A stretch of DNA of 64,000 nucleotides, taken from positions 29,345-93,344 of the forward strand of contig JAUNWH010000004.1 in the NCBI GenBank assembly GCA_030540405.1, read 5' to 3'. Below are positions 58,434 through 64,000 of the stretch, in pieces. Made by a program: the position numbers and the translations under genes. Under the pieces are notes generated by a model that was not told the DNA's origin, made no database searches, and saw only the letters and a list, made by a program, of their open reading frames with translations. Position 1 is the first letter of the stretch. Every line of letters starts with the position of its first letter. The stretch comes from Spirochaetales bacterium. Lineage in GTDB: Bacteria > Spirochaetota > Spirochaetia > Treponematales > Treponemataceae.

Positions 58434-59351
58434 ATGACATTGCAGCAGCTTCATTATATTATAGGCGTTTCAGAATCTGGTTCTTTAAACAAGGCGGCGG
58501 AAAATCTTTATGTTTCTCAGCCTTCGCTTACATCAGCGATAAAAGAAGTTGAGAAGGAATTCAGCATTTCAATTTTCAACCGTTCAAGCAAGGGAATTTC
58601 CTTGACTCAAGACGGAAAGGAATTTATTCAGTATGCCCGTCAGATTTATGCGCAGTATGAAAATCTTTTGGAAAAATTCGGGGAAGGATTTCAGCGCAAG
58701 AAAAAATTCAGCGTGTCATGCCAGCATTATTCTTTTGCCACAAAATCTTTTGTTGAGCTTGTAAAAAAATTTGGAACTTCAGAATATGAGTTTTCAATTT
58801 TTGAAACAAAAACGCTTGATGTGATTGAAAATGTTGCAACTCAAAAAAGCGAAATCGGAATTCTTTATATGAGCGATTTCAACAGAAAGGCAATCAAGAA
58901 GATTTTAAATGCGAACGATCTTGTTTTTGAAAAACTTATTGACTGCAAGGCTTATGTTTATCTTTGGAAAAATCATCCGCTGGCAAAAAAAACTTCAATT
59001 TCTCTTGATGAGCTAAAAGATTATCCGTGCCTTTCTTTTGATCAGGGCGGAAACAGCTCGTTTTATTTTGCAGAGGAAATTCTCACGGAAAATGAATATC
59101 CAAAAACAATCAAGACAAGCGACCGCGCCACAAATTTAAATCTCATGGTTGGCTTGAACGGTTATACTCTTTGCTCTGGAATAATTTGCGAAGAGCTGAA
59201 CGGCTCTGATTTTGTCGCAGTTCCTTTTAAATCTGACAAGGAAAATCCAAACAGTGTAATGGAGATTGGATATATTCTAAAGAAAAATATAATTCTTTCA
59301 AAAACGGGCGAGGAATATATCGAGCAGCTAAAGTCTTATTTGAAGGCATAA
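58434..59351 (+). CDS. LysR-family transcriptional regulator
   Basis: The protein is 305 residues. The N-terminal winged helix is textbook (LQQLHYIIGVSESGSLNKAA, ENLYVSQPSLTSAIKEVE) and a type 2 periplasmic-binding-like effector domain covers about 90-300. AGGATA precedes the ATG. It is directly upstream of the O-acetylhomoserine sulfhydrylase gene in the same direction, so control of methionine/cysteine synthesis is a reasonable inference. An inverted repeat AACTA-TCG-TAGTT lies upstream at about 58397-58410. Confidence 0.9.
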   Translation: MTLQQLHYIIGVSESGSLNKAAENLYVSQPSLTSAIKEVEKEFSISIFNRSSKGISLTQDGKEFIQYARQIYAQYENLLEKFGEGFQRKKKFSVSCQHYSFATKSFVELVKKFGTSEYEFSIFETKTLDVIENVATQKSEIGILYMSDFNRKAIKKILNANDLVFEKLIDCKAYVYLWKNHPLAKKTSISLDELKDYPCLSFDQGGNSSFYFAEEILTENEYPKTIKTSDRATNLNLMVGLNGYTLCSGIICEELNGSDFVAVPFKSDKENPNSVMEIGYILKKNIILSKTGEEYIEQLKSYLKA

Positions 59352-59459
59352 ATTGTTATAAAAAAAATCTATATCCCCGAATAAAAATTTAATATTATTC
59401 ATGCCTTTTGAAATTTGCTATTCTTTCCTCAGAAAATAAAACTTTGCTTGGAGGAAAAT

Positions 59460-60740
59460 ATGAGTTACAAATTCGAAACGCTTCAACTTCACGTAGGACA
59501 GGAAAACGCTGACCCGGCCACAGATTCTAGGGCTGTTCCAATTTATCAGACAACGAGCTATGTATTCCATAATTCACAGCATGCGGCGGATCGCTTTGGT
59601 TTAAAAGACGCGGGAAATATTTACGGACGCTTGACGAATTCAACACAAGATGTTCTTGAAAAAAGAATTGCGGCTCTTGAAGGCGGAGTTGCTTCTCTTG
59701 CAGTTTCTTCCGGCGCGACTTCTATAACTTATGCGATTCAGGCTTTGGCAAAACAAGGCGAGCATATTGTTGCGCAAAAAACAATTTACGGTGGAAGCTA
59801 CAATTTGCTTGCTCACACTTTGCCGCTTTACGGAATAACAACAACTTTTGTTGATGCCCACAATCTTTCCGAGCTTGAAAATGCGATTCAACCTAATACA
59901 AAAGCTGTTTATATTGAAACTTTGGGAAATCCGAATTCTGACATTCCAGACATTGACGCTATTGCAGAAATTGCGCACAGGCACGGACTTCCGCTTGTGA
60001 TTGACAACACGTTTGGAACTCCGTATTTGATTCGTCCGATTGAACATGGAGCGGACATTGTTGTGCATTCCGCGACAAAATTTATAGGCGGACATGGAAC
60101 AACTCTCGGCGGAATTATAGTTGATTCTGGAAATTTTGATTGGGAAAAATCTGGCCGCTATCCGTGGATTTCAGAACCAAACCCAAGCTATCATGGAGTT
60201 TCATTTACCAAAGCTGCCGGAAAAGCTGCATTTGCAACTTATATCCGCGCGATCTTGCTGCGTGATACAGGAGCTGCAATTTCTCCGTTCAACGCTTTCC
60301 TTCTTCTTCAGGGCGTGGAAACTTTGTCGCTTAGAATTGAACGCCATGTTGAAAACACAAAGAAAGTTGTTGAGTATTTGAAAAATAATCCGCTTGTTGA
60401 AAAAGTGAATCATCCTTCATTGCCAGAACATCCTGACCATGCGCTTTATGAAAAATATTTTCCGAATGGCGGCGCAAGCATTTTTACTTTCAATATCAAG
60501 GGCGGAAAAGAAGAAGCATGGAAATTTATTGACAGCTTGAAAATTTTCAGTTTGCTTGCCAATGTTGCGGATGTAAAATCGCTTGTCATTCATCCGGCTT
60601 CAACAACTCACAGCCAGCTTTCTGATGCTGAGCTTGCAGACCAGGGAATTGCCCAGAATACAATCCGTCTTTCTATTGGAACTGAACACATTGACGATAT
60701 AATTGCCGACTTGGAAAATGGATTCAGTGCATTGAAATAA
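59460..60740 (+). CDS. O-acetylhomoserine aminocarboxypropyltransferase/cysteine synthase
   Basis: The protein is 426 residues, the size of the MetY/OAH-sulfhydrylase group. It starts [34 protein letters not shown] (quoted in part). The PLP lysine lies in [18 protein letters not shown] near residue 205, and [12 protein letters not shown] is close to the end. It makes homocysteine (or cysteine) from O-acetylhomoserine and sulfide. ATG 59460 follows GGAGGAAA; an upstream ATG at 59415 lies in the promoter region. A terminator follows. Confidence 0.94.
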   Translation: MSYKFETLQLHVGQENADPATDSRAVPIYQTTSYVFHNSQHAADRFGLKDAGNIYGRLTNSTQDVLEKRIAALEGGVASLAVSSGATSITYAIQALAKQGEHIVAQKTIYGGSYNLLAHTLPLYGITTTFVDAHNLSELENAIQPNTKAVYIETLGNPNSDIPDIDAIAEIAHRHGLPLVIDNTFGTPYLIRPIEHGADIVVHSATKFIGGHGTTLGGIIVDSGNFDWEKSGRYPWISEPNPSYHGVSFTKAAGKAAFATYIRAILLRDTGAAISPFNAFLLLQGVETLSLRIERHVENTKKVVEYLKNNPLVEKVNHPSLPEHPDHALYEKYFPNGGASIFTFNIKGGKEEAWKFIDSLKIFSLLANVADVKSLVIHPASTTHSQLSDAELADQGIAQNTIRLSIGTEHIDDIIADLENGFSALK

Positions 60741-60758
60741 TTTTCTTTAACTAAGGTT

Positions 60759-60797
60759 TCCCCGGTTTTCTTTTATAGATTTCCGGGGATTTTTTTG
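60759..60797 (+). terminator. terminator after the sulfhydrylase gene
   Basis: TCCCCGG (60759-60765) pairs with CCGGGGA (60783-60789) and is followed by seven T. It separates the gene from pdxST. Confidence 0.85.
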
Positions 60798-60814
60798 CTG
60801 AAAATGCAATTCAA

Positions 60815-60861
60815 CTGGTATTATTAAAATTTAATAAAACTGAATATTTATATCATACCAG
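60815..60861 (+). promoter_or_regulatory. inverted CTGGTAT/ATACCAG pair upstream of pdxS
   Basis: CTGGTAT (60815-60821) and ATACCAG (60855-60861) are perfect inverses 33 bp apart, centred about 67 bp before the pdxS start. Spaced paired half-sites suit a dimeric MocR/PdxR-type regulator, and one MocR gene is present at 32926-34278. The link is inference. Confidence 0.45.
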
Positions 60862-60904
60862 ATTTTTGATAATTTTTTTATAAATAAATTATGCGAGGAA
60901 AAAT

Positions 60905-61783
60905 ATGGAATCAGGAAAACAGTATGAATTGAATAAAAATCTTGCCCAGATGCTTAAAGGAGGCGTGATTATGGATGTTACAACTCCAGAGCAGGCAAAG
61001 ATTGCAGAAGAAGCCGGAGCGTGCGCAGTAATGGCTCTTGAGCGGATTCCGGCGGATATAAGAGCGGCTGGCGGTGTTTCCAGAATGAGCGATCCAAAAA
61101 TGATAAAAGGAATTCAGGAAGCTGTTTCAATTCCTGTAATGGCAAAGTGCCGCATTGGACATTTTGTTGAAGCTCAGATTTTGGAAGCAATTGAAATTGA
61201 CTATATCGATGAAAGCGAAGTTCTTTCTCCTGCCGACGATGTTTATCATATCAACAAGAAAAATTTTAAAGTTCCGTTTGTATGCGGCGCAAAAGATTTG
61301 GGAGAAGCACTAAGAAGGATCAGTGAAGGCGCATCGATGATTAGAACAAAAGGCGAACCAGGAACTGGAGATATAATTCAGGCTGTCCGCCACATGAGAA
61401 AGATGAATTCAGAAATTTCAAGAATTGTTTCTATGCGTGAGGATGAGCTTTATGAAGAAGCAAAAAGCCTTCAAGTTTCCTATGAGCTTGTGAAGTTTGT
61501 GCATGAAAACAAAAAGCTTCCTGTTGTGAATTTTGCGGCTGGCGGTGTTGCAACTCCTGCTGATGCGGCTCTTATGATGCAGCTTGGCGCGGAAGGAGTT
61601 TTTGTAGGCTCTGGAATTTTCAAGTCAGGAAATCCAAAGAAAAGAGCGGCTTCAATTGTAAAAGCTGTTACAAATTTCAATGACGCGAAACTGATTGCCC
61701 AGCTTTCAGAAGATTTGGGTGAAGCTATGGTTGGAATCAATGAAAGTGAAATCGCCATTCTTATGGCAGAGCGCGGAAAATGA
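60905..61783 (+). CDS. pdxS: pyridoxal 5'-phosphate synthase, PdxS subunit
   Basis: The protein is 292 residues with the nearly invariant PdxS sequence: [65 protein letters not shown] and [11 protein letters not shown]. The active-site lysines fall in VMAKCRIGH and [10 protein letters not shown]. It builds PLP from ribose 5-phosphate, glyceraldehyde 3-phosphate and ammonia. GAGGAAAA precedes the ATG. pdxT overlaps by 4 bp. Confidence 0.97.
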   Translation: MESGKQYELNKNLAQMLKGGVIMDVTTPEQAKIAEEAGACAVMALERIPADIRAAGGVSRMSDPKMIKGIQEAVSIPVMAKCRIGHFVEAQILEAIEIDYIDESEVLSPADDVYHINKKNFKVPFVCGAKDLGEALRRISEGASMIRTKGEPGTGDIIQAVRHMRKMNSEISRIVSMREDELYEEAKSLQVSYELVKFVHENKKLPVVNFAAGGVATPADAALMMQLGAEGVFVGSGIFKSGNPKKRAASIVKAVTNFNDAKLIAQLSEDLGEAMVGINESEIAILMAERGK

Positions 61784-62337
61784 GAGCGGCAGTTCTTGCT
61801 CTTCAAGGCGCGTTTTTAGAGCACGAGAAAATTCTTGAGTCTTTAGGCGTGCCTTGCTTTGAGCTTAGAAAAAAATCAGACTTGGAAAAAGACTTTGATG
61901 CCCTTGTTCTTCCGGGCGGAGAAAGCACAGTTCAGGGAAAGCTTTTGCGTGAGCTTGAAATGTTTGAGCCGTTAAAGCAACTCATTGAATCCGGAACAAA
62001 AGTTCTTGCAACCTGCGCAGGTCTTATTCTTCTTGCCGAAAGAATTGAAAATGATCCGCGTGTCCATTTTGGAACAATGCCGGTTTGCGTAAAAAGAAAT
62101 GCTTACGGCCGCCAGCTTGGAAGTTTTTTTACAGAGGAAACATTTTGTAACCTTGGAAAAATCCCAATGACTTTTATCCGCGCGCCTTATATTGAAAGTG
62201 CCCGGGAAGATGTTGAGATTCTTTCAAAAGTCGATGGAAAAATTGTTGCCGCAAAATTTAAAAACCAAACTGCGCTTAGCTTTCATCCAGAGCTTAACAG
62301 CGATAAAAGGCTTTACGAGTGGTGGATTCAAAGCTGA
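61780..62337 (+). CDS. pdxT: pyridoxal 5'-phosphate synthase, glutaminase subunit PdxT
   Basis: The protein is 185 residues. It has [15 protein letters not shown] at the N-terminus, the PGGEST loop, the nucleophile Cys in [12 protein letters not shown] and the His-Glu pair in LSFHPELN. It supplies ammonia to PdxS from glutamine. Its ATG overlaps the pdxS stop. Seven bases separate it from the convergent cls stop. Confidence 0.96.
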   Translation: MRAAVLALQGAFLEHEKILESLGVPCFELRKKSDLEKDFDALVLPGGESTVQGKLLRELEMFEPLKQLIESGTKVLATCAGLILLAERIENDPRVHFGTMPVCVKRNAYGRQLGSFFTEETFCNLGKIPMTFIRAPYIESAREDVEILSKVDGKIVAAKFKNQTALSFHPELNSDKRLYEWWIQS

Positions 62338-62343
62338 AAATTT

Positions 62344-63888
62344 TTAAACTAGCGGCGCAAATATTCTGAAAATTCTTCCAAGCATTTTTACAATCAGCGG
62401 AAGTTTTTTGTAGTCATCCAAAGTCATTTCCTTGCACGAAAGCTTTGTAAGCTCAATGTCGCGCTGAATTTTTTCTATAACGGATTTCTTGTAAATAAGA
62501 AGTCCGTCTTCAAAGTGATGGAAAAGGCTTCTGTAGTCAAGATTTATTGAACCTACAGTCGCTATTTTTCCATCGCTTGTAAAAAGCTTTGAATGTATAA
62601 ATCCCGGCAAATAAAGATAAACGTGAACTCCATTTTCAACAAGCGTCTTTAAAAAAGTTTTTCCAATGCAGAATGTCAAAAAATGGTCAGGCTTGGAAGG
62701 AACAATAAGCGAAACGTTTATTCCTCTGTTTGCCGCAAAAATCAGCGCGCTTTTAAGTTGGTTGTCGATTATTATGTACGGAGTTGTTATGCAGACATTT
62801 TTTGTTGCCTTTGACAAAATGTAGAGGCAGATATTTTCCGCGATGTCTTTTTCGTTATAAGCATTGTCGGCATAAGGAATCAAAAGGCCTTCGCCGCAAT
62901 ATTTTTCCTGCATTGATGGAAAAAACTTTTCGTAGCTTTTATTTGCCTTTTTTTCTGGAAACTTTGCAAGATTCCACATTTGCAAAAAAAGCGCGGTATA
63001 TGTTTTTGTCGCGTTTCCCCGGATTTTTACTGCGGAATCTTTCCAGTACGAAAACTTATTCTGCCCAAAGTTAAAATATTCGTTTGCAAGATTTAATCCG
63101 CCTGTGTAGGAAATTTTTCCGTCAATCACTGCAATTTTTCTGTGGTCGCGGTTGTTTTGTTGCAGGTTAAAAACTGGAGTTAGCGGCATATAAATTTTTG
63201 ACTTTATTCCAAGGCTTGCCAAATATTCATGGTAAAATTTTGTGGATGCAAGCACAGATCCTATTCCGTCGTAAAGAACTCTGACTTCTACGCCTTCGCT
63301 GACTTTTTGCTTTAGGACCTCAAGAATTTTCTGCCACGAATCATCAGGCGTTATTATAAAAAATTCCAGAAAAATAAATTCCTTTGCGTTTTTAAGTTCC
63401 TGCATAAAATCAGGAAAGAAATCTTCCCCGCATGAAAAATATTCAACATCAGAATCTGTGTATGCAGGAAATTTTCCGCTTTCGTAAAGATAAAACGCAA
63501 GGTCGGAGATTTCAGGAAGCGCTGATTTTGTTTGCGCAGGCTTTGAAACGAATTTCCAAGTTTGAAGTTCGCTTTGTTCAATTTTGCTTTTGAGCCTTGA
63601 GTTCCGTGTCGCCATTTTTGTATAGACATAAAGTGAAATTCCGAACAGCGGAAAAATCATTGTAGGAAGAAGCCATGCGATTTTGAACTCGTTTTTTCCT
63701 TCGCAGTTTGAAAGGTAAGCCATAAAAATAAAGCTTAAAAACAAGTTGACTCCGGCAAAATAAAAGAAGTAAGGAGAAAATTTTATTATAAAAAACAGAT
63801 ACATGCAAATCTGCATAGCAAGCAGCAAAAAGCAGAAAACCACACGGCTGTAAATGAAACGCTTAAAAAGCTTTAATTTTTTCTTCAT
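62344..63888 (-). CDS. cls: cardiolipin synthase (phospholipase D family)
   Basis: The protein is 514 residues. Two N-terminal membrane helices (about 10-60) and a third near 65-90 precede two PLD domains: HRKIAVIDGKISYTGGLNLANEY near 255-277 and IHSKLFTSDGKIATVGSINLDYRS near 425-450 (quoted in part), each with the H-K-D catalytic set. It condenses two phosphatidylglycerol molecules, or a related pair, into cardiolipin. No clear ribosome-binding site precedes the ATG. The upstream region to the window end contains another poly-G promoter pointing right. Confidence 0.92.
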   Translation of the reverse strand: MKKKLKLFKRFIYSRVVFCFLLLAMQICMYLFFIIKFSPYFFYFAGVNLFLSFIFMAYLSNCEGKNEFKIAWLLPTMIFPLFGISLYVYTKMATRNSRLKSKIEQSELQTWKFVSKPAQTKSALPEISDLAFYLYESGKFPAYTDSDVEYFSCGEDFFPDFMQELKNAKEFIFLEFFIITPDDSWQKILEVLKQKVSEGVEVRVLYDGIGSVLASTKFYHEYLASLGIKSKIYMPLTPVFNLQQNNRDHRKIAVIDGKISYTGGLNLANEYFNFGQNKFSYWKDSAVKIRGNATKTYTALFLQMWNLAKFPEKKANKSYEKFFPSMQEKYCGEGLLIPYADNAYNEKDIAENICLYILSKATKNVCITTPYIIIDNQLKSALIFAANRGINVSLIVPSKPDHFLTFCIGKTFLKTLVENGVHVYLYLPGFIHSKLFTSDGKIATVGSINLDYRSLFHHFEDGLLIYKKSVIEKIQRDIELTKLSCKEMTLDDYKKLPLIVKMLGRIFRIFAPLV

Positions 63889-63979
63889 ATAGTAAATTTA
63901 TTCAAACCGCATTTTATTTTCAACAGAATTCAATGGAAATTATTTTCTGAAAAAAATGCATAAAAATTCCTCAAAGTAC

Positions 63980-64000
63980 TTGACATTTCATGGGGGGGTA
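63980..64000 (+). promoter_or_regulatory. second poly-G promoter, cut by the window end
   Basis: TTGACA (63980-63985) is followed by TTTCAT, seven G (63992-63998) and TA. The distance from TTGACA to TA is 13 bp, identical to the promoter at 35931-35955. The gene it drives lies beyond the window. Confidence 0.5.

Noticed and set aside
1..64000. CRISPR array, prophage, IS element or rRNA operon
   Set aside because: No regularly spaced repeats, integrase or transposase genes, or rRNA sequence were seen on either strand.

Overview
The window is a chromosomal segment of a low-to-moderate G+C treponeme (Spirochaetota), most likely a gut or rumen type. The reasons are the gene content and order around the origin (gyrA-gyrB-dnaA-oriC-dnaN-recF-dciA-rpmH-rnpA-yidD-yidC-jag), the paired TIGR03545/TIGR03546 membrane genes, lipoproteins with loose spirochaetal lipoboxes, a BspA/TpLRR-type leucine-rich lipoprotein, and secreted or cytoplasmic beta-glucanases. 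The species assignment is inference; no rRNA gene is present.

Layout. 0.1-2.1 kb: a membrane-anchored LuxR-type regulator with a MotA-like membrane protein, a degenerate 121-bp tandem repeat next to a MATE-transporter relic, and a small conserved membrane protein. 2.2-6.7 kb: a beta-glucan locus (secreted GH16 with CBM4-like modules, cytoplasmic GH5, divergent AraC regulator) that looks richer in G+C than the rest. 6.7-8.8 kb: a TetR regulator followed by an exported DUF2271-like protein and a flavodoxin-fold reductase. 9-10 kb: a leucine-rich lipoprotein broken by a C8 tract, a probable phase-variable surface antigen. 10-14.8 kb: assorted metabolic and regulatory genes and tRNA-Val. 14.9-23.4 kb: the origin domain, with argA, four parS-like sites, gyrA/gyrB reading left, dnaA reading right, and an oriC with DnaA boxes and a DnaA-trio. 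23.4-31.4 kb: replication, ribosome, RNase P and membrane-insertion genes followed by a cyclophilin-FKBP lipoprotein. 31.4-36.4 kb: a second cluster of DnaA-box-like sequences, DNA-repair-like genes, a shortened MocR regulator, cdd, yhbY and a small lipoprotein behind a poly-G promoter. 36.4-42 kb: carA and a carB-dapF fusion. 42-47 kb: a chemotaxis receptor, the TIGR03545/46 pair and tRNA-Ala. 47-52 kb: an ABC importer whose permease and ATPase are one polypeptide, nnr and lrgAB. 52.5-64 kb: proBC, a MATE exporter, an OmpA-family protein, a phosphatase, a LysR regulator with O-acetylhomoserine sulfhydrylase, pdxST, cls, and at the right edge the start of another poly-G promoter.

How parts work together. 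Genes diverge from the origin as expected for leading-strand coding. argA and carAB point to arginine/pyrimidine synthesis, proBC to proline, and pdxST to de novo PLP. Two systems stand out as possibly undescribed. First, a roughly 165-nt leader with four hairpins occurs twice, directly in front of dnaN and of the GH16 gene, and its stems differ by compensating changes. Second, there is a set of homopolymer switches: a C8 tract inside a lipoprotein signal peptide and two poly-G tracts that shorten a -35/-10 spacer to 13 bp. Several genes (dnaA, argA, yhbY, TIGR02757 and others) have a -10 box 6-11 bases before ATG and no ribosome-binding site, so leaderless translation looks common here. All calls come from reading the sequence; no database search or folding program was run.
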